Positions 34,593 through 44,163 of a stretch of 64,000 nucleotides of DNA are shown piece by piece. Made by a program: the position numbers and the translations under genes. The DNA is from Janthinobacterium lividum (GTDB lineage: Bacteria; Pseudomonadota; Gammaproteobacteria; Burkholderiales; Burkholderiaceae_D). Every line of letters begins with the position of its first letter. The first letter of the stretch is position 1. The notes below the pieces were generated by a model. The model was not told the DNA's origin. It was given only the letters and a program-made list of their open reading frames with translations, and did not search any database. The stretch is from assembly GCF_023509035.1 (NCBI RefSeq), contig NZ_CP075583.1, positions 744,001 to 808,000 of the forward strand, given 5' to 3'.

Positions 34593-35534
34593 TCAATACA
34601 TGTCAGCGGCCGTGGCGCGTACTGCTTTCAATAGCATGTCCGCGCCCGGCGACAGCAAATGATCCTGCTGGCGAATGATGCCGAAGGCATCCATCTTGCA
34701 CGGCAGCTCGATGGGCAAGATGCTCAGCACGTTCAACGATTCGTAGTAATGCGCCACTTCCGTCGGCATCACGTGCAGCGAATCCGTCTGCTGCAGCAAG
34801 GACGTGATCAAGAGCAAGGCGGTGGTGTCGACCACGTCGACGGGCGGTTCCTGGCCGGCGCGGCGGAACATCATGTCGAAGCGGTGGCGCAGGATGCTGC
34901 CTTGCGGCGGCAAGATCCACGGCTGACCCGCCAAGTCTTTCAGTTGCAGATTCTTGCGCGACAGCAGCGGATGGCCATTGCGCGCCACGGCGCTGGCCGG
35001 CTCTTCCGTCAATTCCTCGTAGATGAGGCCAGCGCTGCTTTCCTTTTCCAGGATGCGCCCGATCATGAAGTCCAAAGTTCCATGCTGCAGCATGTCCATC
35101 AGGGTGTTGCTGTGCTCCAGGTGCACGCCGATGCGCATCAGCGGCGCCTGCTGCTTGATGCGGGCAATCGCGCGCGGCAACAAGGCCATGGCCGGCGTCA
35201 TGATGACGCCCACTTCCACCTGGCCCGTCAAGCCCGACTTCAGGGCGACGATGTCGTCATGCGCCAGCGACAAACTCGTCAAGGCCATGCGCGCGTGGCG
35301 TATCATCGTCTCGCCGTAGATCGTCGGCTCCATGCCGCGTGGCAACCTGTCGAACAGGCGCACGTCCAGCATCTCTTCCAGGTCCTTGATTTGCTTGGAC
35401 GCGGCCGGCTGCGTCATGTGCAATTCTTCCGCCGCGCGGTGGATGTTGCGCTGCTCATCCAGGGCGATCAGCAGCAGCAATTGCCGCGTCTTCAGGCGGG
35501 CTCGCAAGAACCAGTTGGGGTTGAGGGTATCCAT
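34593..35534 (-). CDS. gbpR: LysR-family regulator, GbpR type (galactose/arabinose regulon)
   Basis: A 313-residue LysR regulator. The helix-turn-helix is LLLLIALDEQRNIHRAAEEL plus HMTQPAASKQIKDLEEML, followed by the effector domain. The length and features match GbpR, which in Agrobacterium/Azospirillum-like bacteria controls sugar-binding-protein and GguC genes. It lies at the downstream edge of the arabinose island. CATATC-N6-GATATC lies 9 bases from its start, and related dyads precede three other island operons. The inference is that it senses an arabinose/galactose-pathway compound and regulates them and itself. Confidence 0.8.
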   Translation of the reverse strand: MDTLNPNWFLRARLKTRQLLLLIALDEQRNIHRAAEELHMTQPAASKQIKDLEEMLDVRLFDRLPRGMEPTIYGETMIRHARMALTSLSLAHDDIVALKSGLTGQVEVGVIMTPAMALLPRAIARIKQQAPLMRIGVHLEHSNTLMDMLQHGTLDFMIGRILEKESSAGLIYEELTEEPASAVARNGHPLLSRKNLQLKDLAGQPWILPPQGSILRHRFDMMFRRAGQEPPVDVVDTTALLLITSLLQQTDSLHVMPTEVAHYYESLNVLSILPIELPCKMDAFGIIRQQDHLLSPGADMLLKAVRATAADMY

Positions 35535-35542
35535 GAATAAAT

Positions 35543-35593
35543 CATATCATGATCGATATCGGTATTAATTCAATATCGATATTATAGATATCG
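35543..35593. promoter_or_regulatory. Predicted GbpR autoregulatory region with GATATC dyads
   Basis: The 91-base gap upstream of gbpR holds CATATC-N6-GATATC at 35543-35560, a perfect AATATCGATATT at 35572-35583, and another GATATCG at 35587-35593. The first dyad has the same spacing as those before ytfQ, the arabonate dehydratase gene and the TonB-receptor gene. Confidence 0.65.
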
Positions 35594-35625
35594 GTGTGTC
35601 TCCTTTTTGTACTGTGTGAAATGGC

Positions 35626-36600
35626 TCAGGACGCCTTGCAGGCGGCACTCGGATTTGCTGCCGGCCCATCCGTTTGCTGGATGAAGTCGATCGTGCCATC
35701 GGGCTTGTACTTCAGCTCTTCCACGGCCACGGAACGCCGGTATTCGCCGCCACCGGGCAACTTGTCGTTGTGATAGAAGATATAGGACTTGCCGTTGAAT
35801 TCGATGATGGCCTGGTGAATGGTTTTCACCACGGCATTCTTGTCCATGATGGTGCCGCGGAAATGCCACGGTCCCGTCGGCGTCGGCCCAGTCGAATATG
35901 CCGTTTCTTCCGGGAAGTTGCGCGAGTACGACAGGTAATACGTGCCCGCATGCTTGTGCATATAGGCCGCTTCCGTGAACGCATCCATGCCGAAGGTCAG
36001 AATCGGGCCATCGAGCTCCGTCATGTTGGCTTTCAGCTTGGCGTATTTCAAGACCGTATTGCCCCAGTAAATGTAGGCCTGGCCATCCGTGTCGATGAAA
36101 ACAGCCGGGTCGATATCATCCCACGGAATCGCCGTCTGCTTCGTCATGTCGTTCGTGATCAGGGCGCTGCCGCGCGCGTCGACGAACGGTCCGGTAGGGC
36201 TGTCGGAAACAGCCACGCCGATGGCCTTGCCGGGGATGGTTTTATGGTCGACGGTCGAATAGAAATAGTATTTATTGCCGCGCTTGACGATGTCACCGGC
36301 CCAGGCATCCTTGCCGGCCCACGCGAAGGTGGAAAAGCGCACGGGCGAGCCGTGGTCCGTCCAGTTGGCCATGTCACACGAGGAATACACGCGCCATTCA
36401 TTCATGCGGTAATCCGTATCCGTGGCGCTCGCTTCATCGTGGCCCACGTACAGGTACACCCTGCCATTGTCGACCAGCGCGGCCGGATCGCCCGTGTAGA
36501 TGTTTTTCACGATGGGGTTGCCCGCCTGCGCGCCGAGTGAGGCGCAGGCGAGCGCCGCCGCCATGCCGATGGCTGCGGCAAGTTTATTCTTGTGAAACAT
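35626..36600 (-). CDS. GH43 arabinosidase-type glycoside hydrolase, exported
   Basis: A 324-residue five-bladed propeller glycosidase. It has a signal peptide (residues 1-26, ending LGAQA), then the GH43 catalytic-base Asp near the N-terminus (NIYTGDPAALV). Further family blocks are DDIDPAVFIDTDGQAYIYWG and the acid Glu region FTEAAYMHKHAGTYYLSYS. It resembles arabinoxylan/arabinan arabinofuranohydrolases. It is the last gene of the ytfQRT-yjfF operon, four bases after yjfF. Confidence 0.82.
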   Translation of the reverse strand: MFHKNKLAAAIGMAAALACASLGAQAGNPIVKNIYTGDPAALVDNGRVYLYVGHDEASATDTDYRMNEWRVYSSCDMANWTDHGSPVRFSTFAWAGKDAWAGDIVKRGNKYYFYSTVDHKTIPGKAIGVAVSDSPTGPFVDARGSALITNDMTKQTAIPWDDIDPAVFIDTDGQAYIYWGNTVLKYAKLKANMTELDGPILTFGMDAFTEAAYMHKHAGTYYLSYSRNFPEETAYSTGPTPTGPWHFRGTIMDKNAVVKTIHQAIIEFNGKSYIFYHNDKLPGGGEYRRSVAVEELKYKPDGTIDFIQQTDGPAANPSAACKAS

Positions 36601-36604
36601 GCTT

Positions 36605-37579
36605 TTAACTCCCGTTGGTATTTTTCTGGCCCATGGCCATCAGTCTTTGCACGACGCAAAAGACAAACAGCAGGCCGCCGATGACGATCTTGGTCCACCA
36701 CGAGCTGAGCGTGCCGTCGAAGGCGATCAGGGTCTGGATGGTGCCCAGCACCAGCACGCCGGACAGGGCGCCCGCCACATAGCCGTAGCCGCCGCTGAGC
36801 AGGGTGCCGCCGATGACGACGGCGGCAATCGCATCCAGCTCCGTGCCTTGCGCATGCAAGCCATAGCCGGACAGCATGTAGAACGAAAACAGCACGCCGC
36901 CCAAAGACGCGCAGAAACCGCTGAAGGCATAGATCAGCACCTTGGTACGCCCCACGGGCAAACCCATCATCAGGGCCGACTGCTCGTTGCCACCGATCGC
37001 ATAGACGGCGCGGCCGAACGGCGTGGCATGCGCCAGCCAGATGGCCAGCAGCAAAGTGATCACGGCGATCACCACGCCCGGCGAGACAAAGCCACCAAGG
37101 AATTGCAACTGGGTCTGCGACATGGCCACGAACAGCGGGTCGGCGATGGTGATGGAATTGATGCTGATCAAATAGCACAGTCCGCGCGCCAAGAACATGC
37201 CCGCCAGGGTGACGATGAACGGCTGCAATTTGAAATAATGGATCAGCGCGCCCATGCTGGCGCCAAATACGGTGCCCAGCGCCAGCACGGTGACGATCAC
37301 CAGCAGCGGCGGCCAGTGCGCCACGTTGAGCAGCCAGGCGGCGATCATGGTTGACAGGGCCAGCACGGAACCGACGGACAGATCGATGCCACCGGAAACA
37401 ATCACGAAGGTCATGCCGACGGCGATGACCAGCAAAAAGGCGTTATCGATCAACAGGTTAAAGATCACTTGCGTCGACAGCAGGCCCGGATAGGCGGCGC
37501 CGCCCAGGCCCAGCATCACCACCAGCAGCAGGACCGTGACGAGCGAGGTGAAATACGGGGTGTGCAGCAAGCCCTTCAT
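36605..37579 (-). CDS. yjfF: Sugar ABC transporter permease, YjfF type
   Basis: A 324-residue inner-membrane permease of the ribose/galactofuranose type with about eight hydrophobic segments. It contains the family signature [20 protein letters not shown]. It overlaps the preceding permease by four bases (ATGA-type), as in the E. coli ytfQRT-yjfF operon, where two different permeases form the channel. In the present operon the cargo is probably arabinose/galactofuranose-type furanose sugars released from arabinan. Confidence 0.88.
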   Translation of the reverse strand: MKGLLHTPYFTSLVTVLLLVVMLGLGGAAYPGLLSTQVIFNLLIDNAFLLVIAVGMTFVIVSGGIDLSVGSVLALSTMIAAWLLNVAHWPPLLVIVTVLALGTVFGASMGALIHYFKLQPFIVTLAGMFLARGLCYLISINSITIADPLFVAMSQTQLQFLGGFVSPGVVIAVITLLLAIWLAHATPFGRAVYAIGGNEQSALMMGLPVGRTKVLIYAFSGFCASLGGVLFSFYMLSGYGLHAQGTELDAIAAVVIGGTLLSGGYGYVAGALSGVLVLGTIQTLIAFDGTLSSWWTKIVIGGLLFVFCVVQRLMAMGQKNTNGS

Positions 37580-38655
37580 GCTTTTCTCCGATGCAGCAAT
37601 TGCTTGAATTCCGACGATTGCGACAGGCAGACGAGGAAGACGACGACCGACTTGACGACCATGTTCACTTCCGGCGGCACGCCCAGCGAATAGATCGTAT
37701 AGGTCAGGGTCTGGATGATGAGGGCGCCTATCATGCTGCCCACGAGGCTGAACTTGCCGCCGGCCAGGGACGTCCCGCCCAAAGTGACTGCCAGGATGGC
37801 GTCCAGTTCCAGCATCAGGCCCGCATTATTCGCATCGGCGCTCTTGATGTTTGAGCTGATCATCAGCCCCGACAGGCCCGCGCAGGCGGCGCAAAACACG
37901 TAGACAAAAAAGATCAGGGTCGCCGTCTTGATGCCGGCCAGACGCGCGGCGACGGGGTTGATGCCGACGGCCTGGATGAACAGGCCCAGCGCCGTCTTGC
38001 GCATCAGCACGGCGGTAATGATAAACACGGCCGCCACGAGGAACAGGGAAAACGGTAAGCCGAACAGGTAGCCGCTGCCGATGAAGAAGTACGGTTGATA
38101 GTAGACGGTAACGATCTGCCCATCCGTCAGCAATTGCGCCAGGCCGCGCCCCGCCACCATCAAGATCAAGGTCGCGACGATGGGCTGCAAGCCCAGTCCC
38201 GCCACCAGCACGCCATTCCAGGCGCCGCACAGCAGGGCCGCGCCCAAGGCCGCCGCCAGGGCCCAGGCCATGGGGATGTTGCTCACGTAGGTCGGCACGC
38301 CATTCTCCATCACCATGGTGCCGCCGATCAGCATGGCGGCCACGGTGCCGGACAGGGCCACGACAGCGCCCACGGAAATGTCGATGCCGCGCGTGGCAAT
38401 CACCAGGGTCATGCCCAGCGCCGCCAGCATCAGCGGCGCGGCACGGTTAACGATGTCGATCACGCTGCCGTACAAATGGCCGTCGCGAATTTCCAGATGG
38501 AAAAAGCCGGGGATGGCAAAGAAGTCGATCAGCAACAGCAGGAACAGCGCGGCCAGGGGCCGGCTCAGGGGGTGATGCAGAACGGTATGCAAGGACGTAC
38601 CCGTAGTGGAAGCCGGACGCGCCAGTGGCGCGTTCGATGGCGTGGATAAACTCAT
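37576..38655 (-). CDS. ytfT: Sugar ABC transporter permease, YtfT type
   Basis: About 359 residues, the second permease of the importer. After a short cytoplasmic N-terminus (MSLSTPSNAPLARPASTTG) come multiple membrane segments, including PLMLALGMTLVIATRGIDIS. An open frame continues 55 codons upstream but lies within the ATPase gene, and ATG 38655 overlaps the ytfR stop by four bases (ATGA). It pairs with YjfF and the ATPase YtfR. Confidence 0.87.
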   Translation of the reverse strand: MSLSTPSNAPLARPASTTGTSLHTVLHHPLSRPLAALFLLLLIDFFAIPGFFHLEIRDGHLYGSVIDIVNRAAPLMLAALGMTLVIATRGIDISVGAVVALSGTVAAMLIGGTMVMENGVPTYVSNIPMAWALAAALGAALLCGAWNGVLVAGLGLQPIVATLILMVAGRGLAQLLTDGQIVTVYYQPYFFIGSGYLFGLPFSLFLVAAVFIITAVLMRKTALGLFIQAVGINPVAARLAGIKTATLIFFVYVFCAACAGLSGLMISSNIKSADANNAGLMLELDAILAVTLGGTSLAGGKFSLVGSMIGALIIQTLTYTIYSLGVPPEVNMVVKSVVVFLVCLSQSSEFKQLLHRRKA

Positions 38656-40205
38656 GTGGCATCTCCGGCGATCACTTGCAGCACGGAACTGTCGTCGAGC
38701 TCGCCGCGCGCATAGTCGCCGCACGCCTTGCGGTCGCGCATGACGACAATACGGTCGCTGCAACGCAGCACTTCCGGCAGTTCGGACGAGATGAACAAAA
38801 TCGCCATGCCCTTGCGGCACAGTTTGGCCACATAGCTCATGATTTCCTGCTTGGCGCGCACGTCGATGCCGCGCGTCGGCTCGTCTAAAATCAGCATGGC
38901 CGGTGACGTCACCAGCCAGCGGGCCAGCAGTGCTTTTTGCTGATTGCCGCCCGACAGGCTGCCGATGGGCGTCTCGATGCTGGCCGTCTTGATGCCGAGC
39001 GCCTTGACGTACTCGTCGGCAAGCGCCTGCTGGCGTTTGAACGGGATGGCGCGCAGCAAGCCCGTGCGGGCCTGCAAGGCCAAAATAATGTTTTCGCGCA
39101 CGGACAGCGACAGGATCGCCCCCTCATGCTTACGGTCTTCCGAGCAAAAGCCGATATCCTGGGCTATCGCATCGCGCGGCACGTGGAAGTTGCGCGGCTT
39201 GCCTTGCATGGTGATGCTGCCGGAATCGGCCTTGTCGGCGCCAAACAGCAAGCGCGCCAGTTCCGTGCGGCCCGAACCGAGCAAGCCGGCCAGGCCCAGC
39301 AATTCACCCTGGCGGATGTGGAAATCCATGGGCAGCAAGGCGCCCTTGCGGCCCAGTCCCTGCGCTTCCAGCACGGTGGGGCCAAAGCTGGCAGCGCCCG
39401 CTTCTTGCGCCAGGTCCAGCGCTTGCTCCTGCGTGTCGGCCGCTACGCCGATCATTTTATTGACCAGCGCCAGGCGCGACAGCTCGCTGCACGCATACTC
39501 CCCTTCGCGCTCGCCATTGCGCATCACGGTGATGCGGTCGGAAATGGCGTAGGTCTGGTCGAGGAAATGGGTGACGAACAGGATCGCCATGCCCTGCTCG
39601 CGCAGGCGGCGCAGCACGGAAAACAGCAGATTGACTTCCGCCTCGTCCAGGCTGGACGTGGGTTCGTCGAGAATCAGCACGCGGGCCGAAATGTTCAGCG
39701 CGCGCGAAATGGCCACCATTTGCTGAATGGCCAGCGGAAAGCTGGACAATTGTGCCGTAACATCGATATCGATCTGCAATTGCTGCAGCAAGGCACGTGC
39801 CTGCTGCTGCATGGAACGCCAGGCTATGGGACCAAAACGGGCGCCAAAGCGGCGCGGGTAGCGGCCAATAAAGATATTTTCCGCCACCGACAGGTTCGGA
39901 CACAGATTGACTTCCTGGTACACCGTGCTGATGCCGAGCAACTGCGCATCCGAGGTGGATGCGGGGGCGATGGGCTTGCCATCGAGCAAAATCTGGCCGC
40001 TGTCGGGCGTGTAGACACCCGTCAGCACCTTGATCAGGGTCGATTTCCCGGCGCCGTTTTGCCCCATCAAGGTGTGCACTTCACCCGGATACAGGCGCAG
40101 GGCTACGTCGCTGAGGGCTTTGACGCCGGGAAAGGACTTGCTGATGCCGCGCAACTCCAGCAAGGGAGCTGGCGCGGCGTTGTGATGCGCTTGCGTTTTC
40201 ATCAT
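38652..40205 (-). CDS. ytfR: Sugar ABC transporter ATP-binding protein, YtfR type
   Basis: 517 residues with two nucleotide-binding domains. Domain 1 has Walker A GQNGAGKSTLIKVLTG and Walker B LILDEPTSSLD. Domain 2 has the signature LSGGNQQKALLARWL and LILDEPTRGIDV. The second Walker A is degenerate, as usual in the RbsA/MglA/YtfR group. Start at 40205 (adjacent ATG ATG). It lies about 10 bases downstream of ytfQ and overlaps ytfT. Confidence 0.9.
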   Translation of the reverse strand: MMKTQAHHNAAPAPLLELRGISKSFPGVKALSDVALRLYPGEVHTLMGQNGAGKSTLIKVLTGVYTPDSGQILLDGKPIAPASTSDAQLLGISTVYQEVNLCPNLSVAENIFIGRYPRRFGARFGPIAWRSMQQQARALLQQLQIDIDVTAQLSSFPLAIQQMVAISRALNISARVLILDEPTSSLDEAEVNLLFSVLRRLREQGMAILFVTHFLDQTYAISDRITVMRNGEREGEYACSELSRLALVNKMIGVAADTQEQALDLAQEAGAASFGPTVLEAQGLGRKGALLPMDFHIRQGELLGLAGLLGSGRTELARLLFGADKADSGSITMQGKPRNFHVPRDAIAQDIGFCSEDRKHEGAILSLSVRENIILALQARTGLLRAIPFKRQQALADEYVKALGIKTASIETPIGSLSGGNQQKALLARWLVTSPAMLILDEPTRGIDVRAKQEIMSYVAKLCRKGMAILFISSELPEVLRCSDRIVVMRDRKACGDYARGELDDSSVLQVIAGDAT

Positions 40206-40214
40206 GCGGCAAGC

Positions 40215-41189
40215 TTAGTACTTACGGTTCGGGAATTCCTTGGCGGCCACCTCGGCAGGGAACACGCCCTCCACCGTCGTGATGCGCGCTGGCACGGGCT
40301 TGCCGGCCACCACATCGCGGGCGATGGACATCAGTTGCGGGCCCAGCAGCGGGCTGCACTCGACGGTGACGTTCAGCTTGCCGGCGATCATGGCCTCGAA
40401 TGCGCCTTTGACGCCATCGATCGAGATGATGATGATGTCCTTGCCCGGCTTCATGCCCGCTTCTTCGATGGCCTGGATGGCGCCGATGGCCATGTCGTCA
40501 TTGTGCGCGTACAGCACGTTGATCTTCTTGCCTTCAGCCATCAAAAACGCTTCCATCACTTCCTTGCCCTTGGCGCGCGTAAAGTCGCCCGTTTGCGAAC
40601 GGATGATCTTCAGCTTGGGATTCTTGCCGATGACTTCCTGGAAGCCTTCCTTGCGGTCGATGGCCGGAGCGGAACCCACCGTGCCCTGCAGTTCGACGAT
40701 GTTGAGGGTCGCATCCGGGGTTTTCTTGGCGTGCTCGAGCAGCCATTGGCCCGCGCGGCGGCCCTCTTCCACGAAGTCTGAGCCGATGAAGGTCACGTAC
40801 AGCGATTTATCGGCCACGTTGACGGCGCGGTCCGTCAAGATGACGGGGATCTTGGCAGCCTTGGCTTCGCGCAAGACAGTATCCCAGCCAGATTCGACGA
40901 CGGGCGAGAAAGCGATCACGTCGACTTTTTGCGCGATGAACGAGCGCAGGGCCTTGACCTGGTTTTCCTGCTTTTGCTGCGCATCGGCAAATTTCAGGGT
41001 AACGCCGTCTTTCTTGGCGGCATCCTTGATGGAGACGGTATTGGCGGTGCGCCATTCGCTTTCGGCGCCTACCTGCGAAAAGCCCATGACGAGGGGCTTG
41101 GCGGCGAAAGCGGACGAGGTAGCGAAGGTGGTGGCGGAAAAGGCCAACAGCATGGCGCTGGCGAGGAGTGTGCGGCGTGTCAATGTCAT
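40215..41189 (-). CDS. ytfQ: Periplasmic sugar-binding protein, YtfQ type
   Basis: A 324-residue periplasmic protein, first gene of the importer operon. It has a signal peptide (residues 1-29, ending SAFAA). Family blocks are VMGFSQVGAESEWRTANTVS, FADAQQKQENQVKALRSFIA, SQTGDFTRAKGKEVMEAF and YAHNDDMAIGAIQAIEEAGM. These match YtfQ, the galactofuranose-binding protein, closely. In this arabinose island the natural ligand could be L-arabinofuranose or galactofuranose. ATG 41189 has GGAGACA upstream. The promoter carries the conserved dyad plus CCAATCAATT element. Confidence 0.9.
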   Translation of the reverse strand: MTLTRRTLLASAMLLAFSATTFATSSAFAAKPLVMGFSQVGAESEWRTANTVSIKDAAKKDGVTLKFADAQQKQENQVKALRSFIAQKVDVIAFSPVVESGWDTVLREAKAAKIPVILTDRAVNVADKSLYVTFIGSDFVEEGRRAGQWLLEHAKKTPDATLNIVELQGTVGSAPAIDRKEGFQEVIGKNPKLKIIRSQTGDFTRAKGKEVMEAFLMAEGKKINVLYAHNDDMAIGAIQAIEEAGMKPGKDIIIISIDGVKGAFEAMIAGKLNVTVECSPLLGPQLMSIARDVVAGKPVPARITTVEGVFPAEVAAKEFPNRKY

Positions 41190-41283
41190 TCTTGTCTCCA
41201 GTTTTTTTTGGAATACCATCACAGCCGGATGCCGGATGGGCGGTTTTTTATGAACCCATGGTAGGAGAAAGCAACATAGCCAT

Positions 41284-41324
41284 CCAATCAATTCTTTTTC
41301 GCTTGCGATACCGATTTGCGTATC
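41284..41324. promoter_or_regulatory. Predicted GbpR operator upstream of ytfQ
   Basis: CCAATCAATT at 41284-41293 and dyad GATACC-N6-CGTATC at 41307-41324, separated by 13 bases. It shares content and spacing with the sites at 49376-49416 and 55756-55797 (plus-strand reading). It lies about 95-135 bases upstream of the ytfQ start. Confidence 0.65.
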
Positions 41325-41348
41325 ACCTGGCACACATCTGCTGGCCTC

Positions 41349-42383
41349 TTACCGTTTGGCCGCCGGCAATTGGCGGCTTTGATAGCGGTTCAAGTCGCGC
41401 GCATCGACCTGCGGCCAGCCATCCTTGTCCCACGTCATGGGCAGGATCTTGAGCTTCTGCAAATAATTGTCCGCCGTCTCGTAGGCGTGCAGCACCAGGT
41501 AATCCTTGCCATCGAACGTATAGGCGCTGTTGTGGCCCAGGCCTTTCCAGTCCTTGTCGCCCTGCAGCACCACCGTGCCGCCGCCCTGCGCCATGTCGCG
41601 TCCGTTCTTGTCCAGATACGGACCCGTCACGCTATTGGACCGTCCCACGGCCAGGTGATAGGTGCTTTTCTCCTTCTGGCAGCACAGCCCCCAGGAGACG
41701 AAGAGGAAGTAATCCTTGCCGCGCTGGAAAATGAACGGCGCTTCGATTTCCTCGGGCGCTGGCTTGAATTCACCCGCGCGTGGCGGCAGGGGCACGCGAC
41801 GCGCCAGGGAATGCCACTCTTGCGGTTCCGCAATACGGGTCCAGTCGGGCGTCAATTTCACCAGCTTGATGCCGTTCCAGAAGGAACCGAACGACATCCA
41901 CGGCGTGCCGGCGGCATCGGTGATGATGTTCGAGTCGATGGCGTTCCACTCGTCGCGCTCGGGCACGGATTGCAGCAACATGCCCTGGTCGACCCAGCGG
42001 TAGTCGGGCGAGCGGGGGTTGAGCGTGGTGTTGACGGTCACGCCGATGCCGGACGTGTTCTTGCCGAAGCCGGACACCGAGTAATACAGGTAATATTTTC
42101 CGTCATGAAACTGCACGTCAGGCGCCCAGATGTGGTCGTCAAACGATGGCGCAGCCGTCTTGGCCCACGTGGGCTGGCCCGCGAAGACGCGCCCTTCCGG
42201 CTGCCAGTCGACCATGTTTTTTGAGCTGTAGAAGGTGATGCCGGGGCCCGTGCTGTACAGATAATACGTGTCGCCTTCCCTGGCCATGACGGGGTCGTGC
42301 ACGCTGACCTGGGCCGCATGCGCGGCAGCCAGGATCGCCAGGGTGCTCAGGATGGCGGCAGCGCCGCGTGTCAACAGGTGCAT
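41349..42383 (-). CDS. GH43 arabinan endo-1,5-alpha-L-arabinosidase-type enzyme, exported
   Basis: 344 residues. It has a signal peptide (residues 1-23, ending AAHAA), then the GH43 catalytic base in SVHDPVMAREGDTYYLYST. DDHIWAPDVQFHDGKYYLYY and WNAIDSNIITDAAGTPWMSF carry the conserved Asp residues, and EEIEAPFIFQRGKDYFLFVS carries the acid Glu. The layout is that of secreted arabinanases that cut linear 1,5-arabinan. It is the last gene of the arabonate-dehydratase operon, after a strong intergenic hairpin. Confidence 0.86.
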   Translation of the reverse strand: MHLLTRGAAAILSTLAILAAAHAAQVSVHDPVMAREGDTYYLYSTGPGITFYSSKNMVDWQPEGRVFAGQPTWAKTAAPSFDDHIWAPDVQFHDGKYYLYYSVSGFGKNTSGIGVTVNTTLNPRSPDYRWVDQGMLLQSVPERDEWNAIDSNIITDAAGTPWMSFGSFWNGIKLVKLTPDWTRIAEPQEWHSLARRVPLPPRAGEFKPAPEEIEAPFIFQRGKDYFLFVSWGLCCQKEKSTYHLAVGRSNSVTGPYLDKNGRDMAQGGGTVVLQGDKDWKGLGHNSAYTFDGKDYLVLHAYETADNYLQKLKILPMTWDKDGWPQVDARDLNRYQSRQLPAAKR

Positions 42384-42402
42384 CGTCTTCTCCGATATGA
42401 AC

Positions 42403-42429
42403 GGGCCGGCCCATCATGCGGGCCGGCCG
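42403..42429 (-). repeat. Intergenic G+C hairpin between GH51 and GH43 genes
   Basis: Inverted repeat GGGCCGGCCC / GGGCCGGCC in the 70-base gap between the arabinofuranosidase and arabinanase genes. It has no T tract, so mRNA stabilisation or processing is more likely than termination. Confidence 0.5.
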
Positions 42430-42453
42430 GATGAATGACAAGTGCCGCAAAGC

Positions 42454-44005
42454 TTATTCGACAGCCACCACTACGACGGCCTTGGCGGGTACCGACACGG
42501 TCAGCTTGCCGCCTTGCGCCTTGGCATTGAACGCCACCGGCTGCACGGCTTGCGGTTGCGCAAAGCTGTTGACGGCGTCCATCTTGCCTGCGGTCAGCAC
42601 ACGACCATTCACGGCTGTCACTTTTTGACCTGCCAGCGCCACGCTCACGTCAACGGCCTTGTGCGGGTTCGTATTCACCAGCGACAAGTACACCTTGCCA
42701 TCCTTGGCGCGCGCGGCCGAAGCGCTCACTTCAGGAATGCTGACCTTGCCCAGGCTGTACTTGCCATTGCCCTGGATGGCGACCGGCAGGGTCGTGGCAT
42801 CCTGGAACGGCACGTACATTTCAAACGCGTGATATGTGGGCGTAAGGAAATATTTATCCTTGTCCGTGATGATCATCGCTTGCAGTACGTTGACCATTTG
42901 CGCGATATTCGTCATGCGCACGCGGTCTGCATGGGCGTGGAAAATATTGAAGTTCAGGGCGGCGACGAGCGCATCGCGCAAGCTGTTTTGCTGGAACAGG
43001 AAACCCGTGTTGGTGCCCGGCTCGACGTCGTACCAGGTGCCCCATTCATCGACGTACAAGCCCGTCTTTTTCGAGGGATCGTTCTTGTCAATGGCGGCGA
43101 TATTGTTCTTGATCAAGCTATCGATGCGCAGGGTGCGGCTCAGGGTGGAAATCCATTCATTTTCACCAAAGCCCGTGGCGGCGCCCTTCTTTTCCCAGAC
43201 GCCGGTCGGCACCGTGTAGTAGTGGAAACTGATGGCATCCATCATGTTCGGCTTGATTTCGCGGCTCAGCGTGCTGGACCAGCTGGTGTCATCGTCATTG
43301 CCGCCGCTGGCGATGAATTTCGGACGCGCGCTTTCCGGCGTCTTCATGAAGGTGTGATAGTGCTTGTACAGATCGGCGTAGTATTGCGGGCGCATATTGC
43401 CGCCGCACCCCCAGGCTTCGTTGCCAATGCCAAAGTAATCGACTTTATACGGCTGGGCGCGGCCATTCTTGCGGCGCAGCTCGGCCAGGGTCGACTTGCT
43501 GTCCGAGGTCATGTATTCGAGCCACTCGGACATTTCCTGCGGCGTGCCGGAACCGAGGTTGCCGTTGATATAGGTCTGTGCGCCCAGCAATTCCGCCAGG
43601 TCGAAGAATTCATGCGTGCCGACGGCGTTCGACTCTTCCACGCCACCCCAGTTGGTGTTGACCTTGGTCGGGCGCTTCTCGCGCGCGCCGATGCCGTCCT
43701 TCCAGTGATATTCATCGGCAAAGCAGCCGCCCGGCCAGCGGACCAGGGGCACGTGCAACTGTTTCAGCGCGCCCAGCACGTCATTGCGCCAGCCCTTGGT
43801 GTTGGGAATCGGCGAGTCCGGCCCCACCCACATGCCTTCGTAAATACCCGTGCCCAGGTGCTCGGCGAACTGGCCGTAAATGTTTTTATTGATCACGGAA
43901 CCTGGCTTGGCCACGTCGATGGTGACATTGACGGGCGCGGCAAAAGGCGCTGCCGGCGGCCATGGCCAGGCTGAAGGCCACGATGCGGGTGTTGATGAAT
44001 TTCAT
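42454..44005 (-). CDS. GH51 alpha-L-arabinofuranosidase, exported, apparent frameshift in the signal peptide
   Basis: Removes terminal L-arabinofuranosyl residues. It has the GH51 barrel with acid/base Glu in YFGIGNEAWGCGG and nucleophile Glu in GLYVDEWGTWYD; WPGGCFADEYHWKDGIG is another family block. The long frame starts at MAKPGSVINKN. A signal peptide, MKFINTRIVAFSLAMAAGSA, begins at ATG 44005 in another frame. Changing AAAA at 43942-43945 to AAA joins them through GSAFAAPVNVTIDVAKPG, giving about 516 residues. As read, export would fail; a sequencing insertion is likely. It follows the SDR gene in the same direction. Confidence 0.87.
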
Positions 44006-44036
44006 GCTGTCTCCTGTTTTTTAGTGAAAAGCAAGG

Positions 44037-44054
44037 GCCGGGATCGCTCCCGGC
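44037..44054 (-). repeat. Small perfect hairpin upstream of the GH51 gene
   Basis: GCCGGGA-TCGC-TCCCGGC in the 158-base gap between the SDR and GH51 genes, 32 bases before the GH51 start. A weak T-rich stretch follows on the minus strand, so partial termination or an mRNA processing site is possible. The rest of the gap shows nothing else. Confidence 0.4.
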
Positions 44055-44163
44055 AATCTGGAATGGCGATGCCTCTCCTGCCGCGGGGTTGGGGCGGCAT
44101 GAGGGGTGTTTCAAGATCGGAGTTGCCGGTCAGTGCCGGCGCGAATAAACGGCGCGGGGGCGC